NCBI RefSeq assembly: GCF_001661345.1
Contig: NW_017962930.1
Location: forward strand, 247,014-307,815
DNA: 60,802 bases
Source of the DNA: Ascoidea rubescens DSM 1968
Lineage: Eukaryota; Ascomycota; Saccharomycetes; Ascoideales; Ascoideaceae
Reading direction: 5' to 3'
Positions within the stretch are counted from its first letter, which is position 1, and every line of letters starts with the position of its first letter. The translations under genes and the position numbers were made by a program. This document shows, piece by piece, positions 31,261-43,556 of the stretch. The notes beneath the pieces were generated by a model. It did not search any database. It saw only the letters and a program-made list of their open reading frames with translations, and was not told the origin of the DNA.

Positions 31261-34011
31261 TTAACCAGATTTTTCATGTTGAGTAGAAACTCTTTTCATT
31301 GCCATTACGAAATCTTCCACATTTCTTGGTCCAGGGGTCTTTTTTAATGACTTTCCATTCATAAGCCTATCAAATGCTTCTGATCTTGACATTAACACAT
31401 ACGCTCCTCCCATAACACAAAAGACTCCAAATGACCATATCCAAACCTTCACAACTGTTACAATATCTGTTTGGTTCTGCGCCCACCATCCAAAAATGGC
31501 AAACAACGTTGATATCACATCCACAACAAATACTGCCCCAGCTAATTGCCATGATGGACATGAGGTCCAAAATGGCCCTGTTGCTCTTGTAATAAAAATC
31601 AACCAATTTTCGGTCAACGATATTTCTAAAAAAATTATGCCATCAATTGATCCAAAATTTTGTATAATACCTCCTCGGGGCATAAACATCGTTGTCAAAC
31701 AAATCCATGTCCCAATAGCCAATATAATCCCTAATACAATCGACATCCCCCATAATTTAGGTAGATTCCATTTAACTGGCTGAGGCGCCAATGGTGCATT
31801 ATCATATGCAATTGCTAATGTCGCAACATCTGCAAAGATCGCTAGAAATACAACAAGATTGATCTTTAAATTACGATCAAGAATTGCAATCCAAAGCCCA
31901 AAAAAAATCTCCAAATGCAATGACAAAGCAATACGGTAGATAACATATGCATACATTCTGTGAAAAATTTGTCTTGATATGCAAATAGCATGAATAATTG
32001 CTGACAATCCTGGTGCTAAAAACACTATATCTGCTGCTGATCTGGCAGCATCTGTTGCACCTTGAACAGCAATTCCAGTATCCGCCTTTTTAAGAGATGG
32101 GGCATCATTAACACCATCACCAGTCATTGCAACTAAGTATCCTCTATGCTGCAAGATTTCTACAACATTATATTTGTGTTGAGGAAACACTTCTGCAAAG
32201 CCATCTGCATTTTCAACAAAATCAGCAATTTCAGATCCAGGCATGTCACCTCCACCAGAAAGACCCAATCTTTCTGCATCATAGATATTTGTGCCTAGTC
32301 CCAATTGACGACAGGTTTCTTTGGCAATGCCAACAGCATCACCAGTTAACATTTTCACTCTTAATCCTAGATTATGAGCTTCACGAATTGTTTCGGCAGT
32401 ATCATCTCTTGGAGGATCTAAACATGGCATTATACCAAGAATTTCAAATGGTCGGTTTCCAACTTTTCTTGCAATACCCAATGATCTAAAACCTCTTGAA
32501 GCAAATTCAGCAACTTTATTTTCATAATTTTCACGGATTTCCTCTGGGATATCAGCTTCAGCTTCCACAGTTCGAAGAATAAATAATGGCGCACCTTTTG
32601 TACAAACAATAACTTGACCACTGGGAGCTTGAACTACACTGGTGACTTTTTTGCTGATTGGATCAAAAGGCCTAAATTCAAGCACCCTATACTTTGTCAA
32701 AGATTCTCTTGCTCTTGGGTAACTTCTTAAAGATCTTAAAAAGGCCTTATCGATAGCATCCAACCCTTTTTTCTTTCTTGAAGCAGCCAAACACGCCGTG
32801 AGCATCAACTCATCAGGCGAAATTCCTTCGACAGTGTAAGGTTCATAAAGAGATAATTTATTTTTGGTTAAAGTTCCGGTTTTATCTGAACAAAGGATTT
32901 CAACACCAGCAAGTGATTCAATTGCAGATAATTTCTGAACAATTGCTTTTCTTTTAGCTAGATAAGCAGCACCTACAGCCATTGTTGTAGTGACAACAGC
33001 AGGCAAACCAACTGGGACACCAACCATTGTAATTGCCAAAGTGTAACGTAAGATTTTTACAATGGACGTTGTTCTATAAAAGGCAGCTGTCCAAATTAGT
33101 AGTAAGGTGGCCATGACCAAAATCAAAAGCATTGTGCCAATACCATTTAATACTTCGGTAAAATGACCAGTTCCACTTGATGCTTTATTAACCAATACAG
33201 CAGCACGACCAACAAAAGTTGATGAACCAGTTGAAGTGACAATCATGAACGCTTCACCTCTTTTGACAGTAGAGGAAGCAAAGGTTAAGTCACCACAATG
33301 TTTTTCAACGGCTAAGGATTCGCCGGTTATAGCAGATTGATCAACCTGCAAAAAACAATCTTCAGATATTAAACGACCATCAGCAGGTATAATTAAACCT
33401 TCTTCTAATCTTAAGATATCACCAGGAACAATTTCATTTGAAGGGATTTCTATGATATGGGAATTTCTTAAAACAAAGGCTGAATTGGCTAGAGTTTTTT
33501 TCAATTCTTCGACAATGGTATTAGCTTGATATTCTTGAATAAAACCGACAGTTGCATTTAATAATAATAAGGCACAGATAACACCAAAATCGACCCAATC
33601 TTGTAAACCTGCAGCCAACACAGCAGCAGCCTCCATTACGAATTGAATTGGACCGACAAAGTACATGACAAATTTTAAAACCAAGTTTTCTTGTTCTTCT
33701 TCCATTTGATTAAGACCATATTTTTTTCTTCTTTTTAGAATCTCATCGTCTGACAAACCAAGCAATGGATTCGTTTGCAATAGTTCATCAGGAACAGGAT
33801 GAGAAGTTCTGGTTAAGGTTTCATCTTCAACCACTTCATTGTCATCATCTTCTTTGCCATCAATAGATTCTAATTCATCTAATAGCTCTTCAAGGTTTTC
33901 TTCTTCATTTAAAAAATCTTCATCTTGATCATAATCATAAGGAAAACCAGGAGAGAGAGATTTTTCCTTCAGTAATAGCTCTGGGTCATCAGAAGACATA
34001 TTATCAGGCAT
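31261..34011 (-). CDS. PMA1: Plasma membrane H+-ATPase (P-type, P3A)
   Basis: The protein has 916 residues, near S. cerevisiae Pma1 (918). It is the main proton pump that sets the membrane potential and cytosolic pH. Visible parts are an acidic N-terminus (about 1-70), the ITGES actuator loop (about 228-232), PVGLPAV in transmembrane segment 4, the phosphorylation site [11 protein letters not shown] with Asp376, KGAP in the nucleotide domain, [20 protein letters not shown] and [20 protein letters not shown]. The C-terminal regulatory tail ends [10 protein letters not shown], keeping the Ser-Thr pair phosphorylated on glucose activation in yeast. Only one CTG codon occurs, at residue 14 in the variable N-terminus. 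Codon use is that of a highly expressed gene. Confidence 0.98.
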   Translation of the reverse strand: MPDNMSSDDPELLLKEKSLSPGFPYDYDQDEDFLNEEENLEELLDELESIDGKEDDDNEVVEDETLTRTSHPVPDELLQTNPLLGLSDDEILKRRKKYGLNQMEEEQENLVLKFVMYFVGPIQFVMEAAAVLAAGLQDWVDFGVICALLLLNATVGFIQEYQANTIVEELKKTLANSAFVLRNSHIIEIPSNEIVPGDILRLEEGLIIPADGRLISEDCFLQVDQSAITGESLAVEKHCGDLTFASSTVKRGEAFMIVTSTGSSTFVGRAAVLVNKASSGTGHFTEVLNGIGTMLLILVMATLLLIWTAAFYRTTSIVKILRYTLAITMVGVPVGLPAVVTTTMAVGAAYLAKRKAIVQKLSAIESLAGVEILCSDKTGTLTKNKLSLYEPYTVEGISPDELMLTACLAASRKKKGLDAIDKAFLRSLRSYPRARESLTKYRVLEFRPFDPISKKVTSVVQAPSGQVIVCTKGAPLFILRTVEAEADIPEEIRENYENKVAEFASRGFRSLGIARKVGNRPFEILGIMPCLDPPRDDTAETIREAHNLGLRVKMLTGDAVGIAKETCRQLGLGTNIYDAERLGLSGGGDMPGSEIADFVENADGFAEVFPQHKYNVVEILQHRGYLVAMTGDGVNDAPSLKKADTGIAVQGATDAARSAADIVFLAPGLSAIIHAICISRQIFHRMYAYVIYRIALSLHLEIFFGLWIAILDRNLKINLVVFLAIFADVATLAIAYDNAPLAPQPVKWNLPKLWGMSIVLGIILAIGTWICLTTMFMPRGGIIQNFGSIDGIIFLEISLTENWLIFITRATGPFWTSCPSWQLAGAVFVVDVISTLFAIFGWWAQNQTDIVTVVKVWIWSFGVFCVMGGAYVLMSRSEAFDRLMNGKSLKKTPGPRNVEDFVMAMKRVSTQHEKSG

Positions 34012-35026
34012 TTTGTATGAGTATTATTACTTAATAAGGATTTATTTAGATTTATTTAAATCGAATACTATAGTTGCCTTTATGCTTTTAGTGTAATATT
34101 GTATTATATTATATTATATTATATTGTATTATATTGTATTATTCTGTACTAAATTATTATTATATTATTATATTATATTCTATTGTTATATTATAGTGTT
34201 ATAATGTTGTTTTGTTATATTGCTATGTGGGAGTATTTTTATAAATAATAAGGATTTTGATATCATTCAAAAGAAACATATTGATCTACTCCTAAATAAA
34301 CAAAATCTTGAAGTCTAACAAGGTTCAGCTAGCGATTTCCAATTAGCTTTTAGGAAGTAAACTTGGAATGTAATTGCATATTATTATTAAGATGAACCAG
34401 TTGAAGTGCTGCAAAGAGGATAGCCAACTGTGTTTAAGTAAAATCGTTTTTAGAAGGCTTCTTCACACTAACAGCTTTCGATTAAAATCCAATTGGCGAA
34501 TAATAATACAATAATCAAGAGATTAGACTCCCCCACCCCAAGAGGTTAAGAAGTAGAGCACTGAGCAGTGTGAAATTGAGTGAAATCAAGCAAGATTCTG
34601 AATGTCAGCCCAAACCATTTCGTCTTTCTTTGAACATGGTTGAACAATCGCCCACAGAAAACAGCACAACATCAATGCTCTGGAAAAATCACAACCTGGT
34701 GGGTAGAACCATCAAATCAGTAATTGTTGTCAACCTATTCACACCATTTTCTTGCACAGCTTGTTATTACCACCCTTTAAGACCACCCTTTATGTCCCCA
34801 ACAGGAGGCCGGAAATTCTCAAAACCCACGCCGCGTCCGTAAACAGCGGAAAACATCCGTGCACATATTTCCACCGCTCTAACACGTGCCGTGTAGGTAT
34901 CCGCTCTGAAACCGCACATTTTCTGAAGTCTCTCACGTGACAATATGCTCTGTGACAAAAAAAGATGAACAAAACGACTGCACAGAGTTCCAGGAAGTCA
35001 GTGGTTCCAAGTAGTAGTAACCAGTG
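34012..35026. promoter_or_regulatory. Divergent promoter region PMA1/RNA15
   Basis: 1.0 kb between divergent genes. Next to PMA1 is a (TATTA)-rich repeat and a TATA-like TATAAAAA on the minus strand near 34240. Next to RNA15 is a GC-rich patch at about 34795-34930 carrying two CACGTG sites (34883-34888 and 34934-34939). Short overlapping frames in the GC-rich part have no recognisable product. Confidence 0.55.
34095..34203. repeat. AT microsatellite (TATTA/TATTG units)
   Basis: Imperfect pentanucleotide repeat in the PMA1 upstream region. Confidence 0.8.
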
Positions 35027-36448
35027 ATGATGGGACGAAGCAAACCATCAAACAACTCATCTAGTGTGATATATCTTGGCCAGATACCCTACGAATGGGA
35101 TGTCAATGTTATCAAGAGCATTGTCAAAGGCAGTGGCCAAGTGACTGATGTTAGAATCAAAATGGATCATGGTAAAAATAAAGGTTTTTGTTTCATTGAA
35201 TATTCAACTTCATTCGATGCAAGAAAAGCTTTGACACTACTATCTCAAATCAAGTATAAAGGTAAAAGCTTTAGAGTAGAATTATCCAAGGAGGGCTTGA
35301 GGACTTTTGGACCAACCCAGCCAAAAAGCTCTTTGAAACTAGATAGAAGATTTTTGCCTGACAATATTACTTTTCCGAATGATATGTTGTTAGACGATGA
35401 GAATATTCCATATAGTCAAATGCAAAATCAGCAAATGCAATTCCAAAACAGCAGTTTGCCTTTAAACCCAGTGAACTTGATGAATTCTAACAATTCTGCT
35501 TTTCCCAATATCTCCAATAATGCCAACATCCCCAACACTACTATCCCAAATATTCCCAAAAATGTAAAATCAATAACAAATGCTGATCTATTAAATGCCA
35601 TTAACGTTTTACCTTCGTTTGATGAATCTGTGTTCACAATTCCTCCAAATGATCAGATATCTTTGAATTTATCCAAAACTAGACCTCCTCAAGTAATTCA
35701 AATGATCTCGTTTTTGAAAAATTTATTGATTGCTCAAAATGTTCAAGCTGCTTCGGATTTGCTTAAATTGTCTTCTGAATTAACTATATCTATATCACAA
35801 GCTCTATTTTTAATGGGTTTAATTGATACCGACACGATAGAAAAAGCTGCAGTTTTAACCAGTAATACCTTGCAACAAAAACAACAGGAGCAACTGCAGC
35901 AACAACAGCAGCAGCAGCAACAGCAGCAGCAGCAACAACAGCAGCAACAACAAACATCCTTTTATCCCCAACAAATGAATCAGCAAATGAACCAGCAAAT
36001 GAATACACAGTTTCCACAACAAATGCCCCAGCAGATTCCCCAGCAGATGGGCCAAATTAATCAGCCACAACCTCTGCAAATAAATCAAGTTAACCAGCCA
36101 CAGCCTCAGCAGCCCTTCTTGCCTCAAGTTCCTCCAAAAGTACGCTCTTCAATTCTACAACCTCCATCACCACAATTTTCTAATCAACAGTTTTCTTATC
36201 AGCAATTTTCCAATTCATTAGCTTTGCCTCAAAAAAATTTTTCTGGTCCCTCTATAGTCTCTTCTCCTTCATACGTGAAACCAGAATGGGCTAATTTACC
36301 TCAGAAAACCATTGAAAAACTATCAACTCTCGATGTAAATCAAGCGGATTTAATTGCAAAAGTCTTGCAATTGCCAGAAAGTGCCCTAGGCACTTTAAAG
36401 CCCGATGTCTTAGCTGCATTTAAGGAAATCAGAAATCAGTATTTATGA
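35027..36448 (+). CDS. RNA15: CF IA cleavage/polyadenylation factor RNA15 (CstF-64)
   Basis: The protein has 473 residues. An N-terminal RRM (about 13-90) shows RNP2 VIYLGQIP and RNP1 KGFCFIEY. The hinge domain (about 205-265, RPPQVIQMISFLKNLLIAQN) binds Rna14 in CstF-64-type proteins. A poly-Gln tract (about 285-310) and a Gln/Pro-rich linker follow, and the C-terminal helical domain (about 425-473, QADLIAKVLQLPESALGTLK) binds Pcf11. The complex recognises A-rich positioning elements during mRNA 3'-end formation. Two ATGs are adjacent (35027 and 35030), so the start is uncertain by one residue. The glutamine tract uses mixed CAG/CAA, unlike the purer Asn tracts elsewhere in the window. Confidence 0.94.
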   Translation: MMGRSKPSNNSSSVIYLGQIPYEWDVNVIKSIVKGSGQVTDVRIKMDHGKNKGFCFIEYSTSFDARKALTLLSQIKYKGKSFRVELSKEGLRTFGPTQPKSSLKLDRRFLPDNITFPNDMLLDDENIPYSQMQNQQMQFQNSSLPLNPVNLMNSNNSAFPNISNNANIPNTTIPNIPKNVKSITNADLLNAINVLPSFDESVFTIPPNDQISLNLSKTRPPQVIQMISFLKNLLIAQNVQAASDLLKLSSELTISISQALFLMGLIDTDTIEKAAVLTSNTLQQKQQEQLQQQQQQQQQQQQQQQQQQQTSFYPQQMNQQMNQQMNTQFPQQMPQQIPQQMGQINQPQPLQINQVNQPQPQQPFLPQVPPKVRSSILQPPSPQFSNQQFSYQQFSNSLALPQKNFSGPSIVSSPSYVKPEWANLPQKTIEKLSTLDVNQADLIAKVLQLPESALGTLKPDVLAAFKEIRNQYL

Positions 36449-36711
36449 AAAGAACAACAATATCATTAATTATATAGTTATATAACCATTTTTTATTTTT
36501 TTTTGATTGTAATCTATATCATTTTTTGGCATTCTTTTTTATTTTTGCCGGGCGTCGGGGGTTTTGCCGACGGGGCGTGGTTTCGGCGCCTATTTGGGAA
36601 GTGGATATAATCGGCAACAGTTCACTGCACTTGATGAAGAGCTATCAATAACCACTATTGATCCGTAAATGTCAATATCCCCAGATCTTCAGTGCTTATT
36701 GGTCATCAACT

Positions 36712-39700
36712 ATGGAGGGTTGGCACGAAGTATGTTTTGCTTTTACTGGTATTGACTCACACTCACTTGCTTGTCGCAATGTACTAATAATTTCTTCTGC
36801 TTTTGCCCCAAGGTTAATGTTCAGCATATAAGAACTCCTGGAAAGGAGAACTATTACAGGCCTCGTGTAGCCTCTGCTTTGAAATTTGATGACGCCCATG
36901 AATTAATCTGGGTGGGTGACTCTAAAGGTTTTGTTTCTTCATACAATGGAAATGATTTATCCTTTTACACTGGATTTCAAGCATCGTCTCATAAAAACCC
37001 AGTCTTGAAATTTTTGAATCATTCAAATTCCAATGGATTACTATCCTTATCTTCTGATGCTTTGAAATTCACAAACACCGGAGGTGTTCCCAAATTTTAT
37101 CATACCAGCAATATCAATAAAAATAGTGTTAGCAATATCAATAGTTTTAATCTTCTTAATGGCATCAGCAATAATAACAACCTCGGTGTCAATAGTATCA
37201 ACGACAATGGCTTTAATTTGTTTGACAACAACGATAGTTTTTTTGATTTTGATGATTTTAACTCCAAAAATGAACCCAATCTTTTAAAATCTGAGAATTT
37301 AGTTAAAAATTATGATAGTTTTAGTGATTTTAAAAATATGAAATCAATGACTTTTATCAATAGCAAAAATCAAAATCAGATTTTAATTGCTGGCGACTTA
37401 CCTTCAAATTCCTTATTAAAATTTGATATAAATTATCAAAAAGTCATTTCCAGAATTCCTTATAATCAAAAAGTTTCTTTTTTGAATTCAAATAATAATT
37501 TAATCACAATCGGCAAATCTAATGGTGAATTGGACATAATGGATCTAAATTCGAAAAAAAACTTAATTATTAAAAGTCTTCAATGTCACTCTAGCACATT
37601 TGCTGATATAGATTTGAAAAATAACCTTTTAGTTACTTCCGGAACCTCCAAAAGACACTCTTCAACTTTGATTGATCCAATAATTAATGTTTATGATTTA
37701 AGAATGCTAAAATCTTTACCACCTTTATCTTTTCAAGCTGGTCCTTCCTTTTTAAGACTACATCATAAATTATCCAACACTATTGCAATATCTTCTCCAT
37801 CCGGCCAGGTCCAATTTGTTGATATGTTTAATCAAGCTAATTTTTCAATGTACCAGGTTTCTACCGGAGTTTATTTGAATAACATGGATCTCTCAACCTC
37901 CGGAAATTATTTAGCATTTTGTGACAATCTAAATTCTTTACATTTATGGTCAATTAATCCAGATCATTCTTCAATGTGTAATCATTCAGTTAGCTTACAA
38001 TATCCTACAATTCCAGATTTCGATTACACGACTAAACAATCCTTTCATATAGATGATTACTCAAAGCCCCTAAGTCTGGTTGGTATGCCCTACTATAAAG
38101 ATATTTTATTAAGTGCATGGAAATCAGATTTGATTTTTCCTGCAAAAAACTCAAAAATTCCCAAAAAAATAGACAATGAATTATTGATAAAATCAAAAAA
38201 AGTCGATGGAATAATTTATTCAAATTACGATAAATCTAAATATGGAAGAAGAAATTTATATCAGAAATATCAATCAGTTGATAAAAATAAAAAATCAGGC
38301 TTATCTATTCCTAAATTTATTTCCCAGAAAACAATAAAACCAAATAACCGCCATAATGTTCATGATTTTATTGATGAAAATAATGAAAGCTTAAAGAATC
38401 TCAATATCAATTCAGATAATAATTCAGATTCAGATTATGATGATGATGAAATATCCATAAAACAAAAAATTTTTCAACTTGAACCATCAAAAGAATACCC
38501 AAACAAAATTCCTAGAGCTTTCCAAAAACTTGAAATTTTATATTCCAAATTTGGTATTAATGATTTTAATTTTGAATTTTATAATAAGTCAAAAAAATAT
38601 TCTGGTTTGGAAACTCATATTGAAAACTCATATATGAATTCTTTATTACAAGTTTATAGATTTATTCCAGAACTTTTTAATTTTTTAGTTGAAAATCTTC
38701 GAGAAGATTTCTTAAATTTAGAATTGGATGTTAAGAACAACAGGACGTACTCTTCTGATCATATTAGTTCGATATTGATTGAGTTCGGATTTTTATTAGA
38801 CATGATGGTTAAAGCAAAAGGCAAACATTGCAGACCGACTAATTTTCAAATTATTATGTCCTCTAATCCTCAGGCGTTTGCCTTAGGCTTGCTAAATTTT
38901 TCAGAAAATTTAAAAATGAAAAATATAGATGAAAATGAACCAACAGAGGAGTATCTCAAAAATATTGTTCAATCATTCAACAGATTTTTTTTGGATAGAT
39001 TATCATATGATGAGCAAAAACAAAAAGAATTTATTAATAAGTCCAATTTGAAATTAAATGAAAATATAAGTTTTGATAATCAAAGTTTATTGCTAAACAC
39101 TGAAACTAATAACAACGACACTGATTCTTTAAGTTCTCCCTGTTCCAACCCAGATGCCGGATCAATAAGCCTCAAAGAAAAAGACGACAATGAAATTTTT
39201 TTGAAAAAATCATTGAAATCTAAAAAAATATTTAAAGGCAATAAAGCAATTTTCACTAAAATAGATGAAATTTGTGGATTAGATCTCGAAACAGTTGTTC
39301 AAATAAGTGCCTGTAAATTTTCAAAACAAAAGTATGAAATCATTTATACGCTAGATGTCTTTTCTTCAACTGCAGGTATTGTTCAAAGGTATGGAGAGAT
39401 GGGCTCCTTTTTTTCAAATTCTATAAATAAAAGGTACAATAATATCCCACAAACGATCTTATCTTATATTGAATCTTCCATGAATAGAGTATCTGCTACA
39501 AGAGGTTGGTGTGACAAGTGTCATAAATATCAAACTATGGAGACAACAAGAGTAGTAAGGAATTTGCCCAAGGTATTGTCGTTAAACTTGAATTTTACAA
39601 AGGATGAGTGGGGCCAGATTCGTCGTAATATTTCTAAAAAAAGTTATGCTAATACTCACACTCGAAGACATTGGTTGAGTGGTGAATTTTATGCAAAATT

Positions 39701-40886
39701 ATCTAATTCATCTCAAAGGCCTATATTAAAGCCGAGCTATTCAGATTTCAATATAAGCAATAAACAAAGACCCGAATCTTTAGATGAAAGCAACAGTTCT
39801 TTGGGTTCAATATCCAATACTTCTACAAAAAATAGAAAAAATTACAATAATGAGGTTGTAAAGTACGAGTTGATGGGATATGTTGCAGAAATCGCTGGAA
39901 ATTCAGAAGAAAGCTCGCATTTAGTTTCTTTTGTTAAAATTTATGATGAGAATAAAGAACCCTGTGCTGACGATGCAGATACACAGAAACCATATAAATG
40001 GTATTTATTTAATGATTTTCTCATTATGCCTATTCCTGAAGAAGAAGTATTCAATATTACTTATTGGTGGAAGACTCCATTAATATTGATATATCAAAGT
40101 AACAAGGCTTCAAATGAATTTAAGAGCAATTTTGATACTAGACTTAATGATGAAGTATTGTATCGCGATTTTTTTGCTCAGGGTACTAGAGAAGGGAAGA
40201 TAATTGAGTATGAACTACTAACTGACGGTGAGGCTCCAAATCCCGGTTCATTGGTTGCAATTGATGCAGAATTTGTTCTTTTAGAACGTGAAGAAGTAGA
40301 ATTAAGGAGCGATGGAACAAGATCATTGATCAAACCTCAAAAGCAATCACTTGCTAGGGTATCTGTTCTTAGGGGAGACAATGGACCAAAGCAGGGTGTT
40401 CCGTTTATTGATGACTATATAATTATACGGTCAACAATTGCCGATTATTTAACGTCTTTTTCTGGGATTGAACCTGGGGATTTAGATCCTGCCACCAGTA
40501 AACGATCACTAGTTTATCTTGAAGTTGCTTACAGAAAACTTTGGCTTTTACTCCAGCTCGGATGTGTTTTTATTGGCCATGGGCTAACAAATGATTTCAG
40601 GATCATAAATATTCAAGTTCCAAAAGAACAGGTAAGAGATACTATTGAGCTATATTTCAAGCCTGACCAGAAACGAAAGTTGTCGTTGAAGTTTTTATCG
40701 TATTTTGTTTTAAAACAGGACGTTCAACTAGGAAATCACGACTCGATAGAGGATGCTTTGACAGCTTTAAAGTTGTACAAAAAATATTTGGAGTTAAAAG
40801 CCATAGGGGAGTTTGAAAATACACTCGATAATATATATCATGAAGGTCAACGGTTGAGATTTAAGCCACCAGAAAAAGCTCTGTAG
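36712..40886 (+). CDS. PAN2: PAN2 deadenylase catalytic subunit, two exons
   Basis: Exon 1 is 36712-36729 (six codons, MEGWHE). The intron is 36730-36812 (GTATGT donor, TACTAAT branch at 36782-36788, CCCCAAG acceptor). Exon 2 is 36813-40886. The spliced product has about 1,363 residues, longer than S. cerevisiae Pan2 (1,115). The order is a WD40 region (about 1-450, ending with GMPYYKDILLSAW), a linker that binds Pan3, a catalytically dead ubiquitin-hydrolase fold, and a C-terminal DEDD exonuclease with VAIDAEFVLLERE, FIGHGLTNDFR and HDSIEDALTALKLY, keeping the acidic residues. It trims poly(A) tails with Pan3. Asn-rich insertions occur near residues 110-150. The 263-bp gap after RNA15 contains a very GC-rich spot at about 36545-36600. 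Confidence 0.93.
36730..36812 (+). other. Spliceosomal intron in PAN2
   Basis: An 83-nt phase-0 intron with consensus donor and branch site 24 nt before the acceptor. Without it exon 2 has no ATG at a sensible place, since the open frame starts only at a TTG inside the intron. Retention gives a stop soon after the intron. Confidence 0.88.
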
Positions 40887-41539
40887 TATTGAAACAACTA
40901 TTTAACATTGAAAGCACTATATATTATTCAATTTCTATAATTGTAGATATTTCAACAATACGGAAAAAGCTGATTTTAGTGTAGATCTGAAGATGCAAAC
41001 TCTAAGTTATTGTGTGTAATCGTATCAACAAACAGAATGCACTGCAAGTACTTTACCATAGAACACAAAGTATCAATGACAGCACTAATTTGCTGGTAAT
41101 TGTCGCCATGAAAAAATATCTATTGGAATTGCTGGCTTCGATTAGAGAGTTTGGATTGTCGATGAATAACAGGTATTCTAAATGATTTTCCTGGATTTGG
41201 TCCAATTGATCTATTATTATTTTACCAAATGCGTCAAGAAATCAAATTCGTTAACTAAAGAATACATCATTAGGTGTGAAGAAATGGTCCTAAACCAATG
41301 TAAGCCAGGAAAATATTTCTATTGAATGCTGGAGCCATCATCTTAAATGTTTAATTTCAAAAGCATCCACTACTATTTGTGTACTAGATCAATCAATAAT
41401 TTGTGGTTCTAGTTTTGTGATTGCAACTGGTGTAATTATCAAAAAAAAAAGGAGATATAATTGAGGTTCATATAAATATGTGTCAGAATCTTAGGAAATC
41501 AAAATATCTTTGCTTTTTGAGAAACTCAAACATAATAAT
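40887..41539. promoter_or_regulatory. EXG1-type gene promoter, 3' of PAN2
   Basis: 650 bp, no ORF of note. A TATAAATA at 41471-41478 lies about 62 bp before the ATG at 41540. Confidence 0.5.
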
Positions 41540-42919
41540 ATGATTAACATAAAACAACGATTACTCAAGTTTCTATTTTTCTTTAATGCAGCTGTTTCTG
41601 CTCCAATATATTTACAAAATATGAAAAGAGAAGTGACTCAGCGATTTCAAGTAAATTCAACAAAAGAAAATAACGAGTATAATATCTCTTATCAATATTA
41701 CCAGGATAATTATGATAACTTCAATAACTTTGATAGCTTCGATAGCTTTGATAGCTTTGGTAATTCTGGTAATTTTAATACTGTTGACAATGAAGTATAT
41801 GATTATTCAAAAGATAACCCAATACGAGGTGTTAATATTGGAGGTTGGTTACTTGTGGAGAAATTCATAAATACACAACTTTTCTCAAGAAATAATTTTC
41901 CGTATAGTATACCTAGAGATGAGTTTCATTTTTGTCAAGAATTAGGTCAGACTAGTTGCGGTGAACTTCTTGAAGCTCATTATGCAACATTTATAACTGA
42001 AGATGATTTTAGACAAATGAAGGAATATGGCGTTAATCTTGTTCGTATTCCAATTGGATATTGGGCATTTGAAAAGTTAGACAATGACCCTTATTACAAA
42101 GGCAGCCAGGAAATTTATCTTGAAAAAGCACTATCATGGTCAAGAACTTATGGATTGAAAGCTTGGATAGATTTTCATGGTGCACCAGGGTCGCAAAATG
42201 GTTTTGATAACTCAGGTTGTGCTGACCTTTACGAATTTTCGACTAAAAACAACACAAACACTTCAAAATTAATTCTAAAACGAATATTTGAGAAATATGG
42301 CAGCCATGCTTATAGCGATGTTGTTGCTGGTATTGAGTTGTTGAATGAACCAATAATTTCGGAGCAATCCATGAGCGAAGACCACCTTAAAGCTTTTTAT
42401 AGTGATGTTTATGGAATTTTAAGAAACAAAACAGATGGTATTAATAACATAATATTACACGATGCTTACAAGTACCTAGGGTTTTGGAATGATTTTATGA
42501 ATGATGAGACGTCCTACACTAATATTGTTTTTGACAGTCATTTTTATCTATTATTTGATGATATTTACAAAACAATGCCCTACAATAAAAAACTAAATAA
42601 AATCTGTTCTTGGGGGGATGATTTAAAAAAAGTCACCACTCATAAATATGTTGCTGGTGAGTTTACTGCTGCTTGGGACACCGATGAAAACTCATTGTAC
42701 AACCAAGAATTTTATTATTGGACTGATAATATGAAAATAAAAACTAGAAAGCTTATTGAAAATCAGTTAAATGCTTTCGAATATGGTGGTTATGGTTGGA
42801 TATTTTGGAACTGGAAAATGGACAGCTCAGTTCAGTGGAGCATGCAAGACTTGGTAAAATATGGTTTATTTCCTCAACCATTCACTGATAGGAAATACGA
42901 TTCCAACTGTGTCTTTTAA
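41540..42919 (+). CDS. EXG1: Secreted exo-1,3-beta-glucanase (GH5)
   Basis: The protein has 459 residues from the ATG at 41540. The signal peptide is about residues 1-20 (LLKFLFFFNAAVSA). A propeptide ending in the Kex2-type site Lys-Arg (NMKREV) comes next, then a Phe-Asp-Ser repeat linker (FDSFDSFDSF). The GH5 glucanase domain starts at IRGVNIGGWLLVEKF. The acid/base Glu is in ELLNEPI and the nucleophile Glu in YVAGEFTAAWD. WIFWNWKMDSSVQWSMQDL and a C-terminal cysteine complete the Exg1 pattern. It remodels cell-wall beta-glucan and is processed by Kex2 in yeast. The acidic/aromatic repeat linker after the pro-site is unusual for the family. Confidence 0.93.
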   Translation: MINIKQRLLKFLFFFNAAVSAPIYLQNMKREVTQRFQVNSTKENNEYNISYQYYQDNYDNFNNFDSFDSFDSFGNSGNFNTVDNEVYDYSKDNPIRGVNIGGWLLVEKFINTQLFSRNNFPYSIPRDEFHFCQELGQTSCGELLEAHYATFITEDDFRQMKEYGVNLVRIPIGYWAFEKLDNDPYYKGSQEIYLEKALSWSRTYGLKAWIDFHGAPGSQNGFDNSGCADLYEFSTKNNTNTSKLILKRIFEKYGSHAYSDVVAGIELLNEPIISEQSMSEDHLKAFYSDVYGILRNKTDGINNIILHDAYKYLGFWNDFMNDETSYTNIVFDSHFYLLFDDIYKTMPYNKKLNKICSWGDDLKKVTTHKYVAGEFTAAWDTDENSLYNQEFYYWTDNMKIKTRKLIENQLNAFEYGGYGWIFWNWKMDSSVQWSMQDLVKYGLFPQPFTDRKYDSNCVF

Positions 42920-43556
42920 CAAACGTTTTCCAATCAATATTTTTTTTTATTTTTCTATTTTTTCATTATTTTCCCATTGGTTTATTTTTCTTTGATTTCT
43001 CTATTCGTGAATATTGTTCTTTTTTTTTAATTTTTTTGGTTTTTCTTCTATTTGGTATTTATTTTTTGGTATTTGTTTTTTGGTATTTATTTTTGGATTT
43101 AAAGTTGCTTTATTTTTGTTATCTTGTGGTGGATAGGTAATAAACCAATAAACTAATCAGCGACTATACTGCTCTCAGTTTATCAGTGTTGCAATGTAAT
43201 TATTAAAAATGCTGTTTAGTAACTCTTTTAGAGAAGTTTGATGTTAAAAGTTACCCTTTGATAGTGTTTTTATATATTCTAGTTATATCTCCACTCAATT
43301 CGGTTAAAGATAATCTAATATGATATAATATACAATATAATAAAAATTAATAAATCGCTTTCTGCTTTTAAGTTAAGGTTCAAATTTCACGTGATAAATG
43401 TCAAAATTTATCAAAAAAAATTATTTGATGAAAAGATGAGCATCCAAAAATTCACATTTATTCTTTTAAAGAGTTAATTCAAAAAAGCTCTGAATATAAT
43501 TGTTTTAAAATAATTTTCTGTTCAACCATATTGCTTGTTTAAATAAAAACAGATTT
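42920..43556. promoter_or_regulatory. Intergenic EXG1 to MTO1
   Basis: 640 bp. The first part is T-rich EXG1 3' region. A CACGTG at 43388-43393 lies about 165 bp before the MTO1 start. No gene. Confidence 0.5.
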
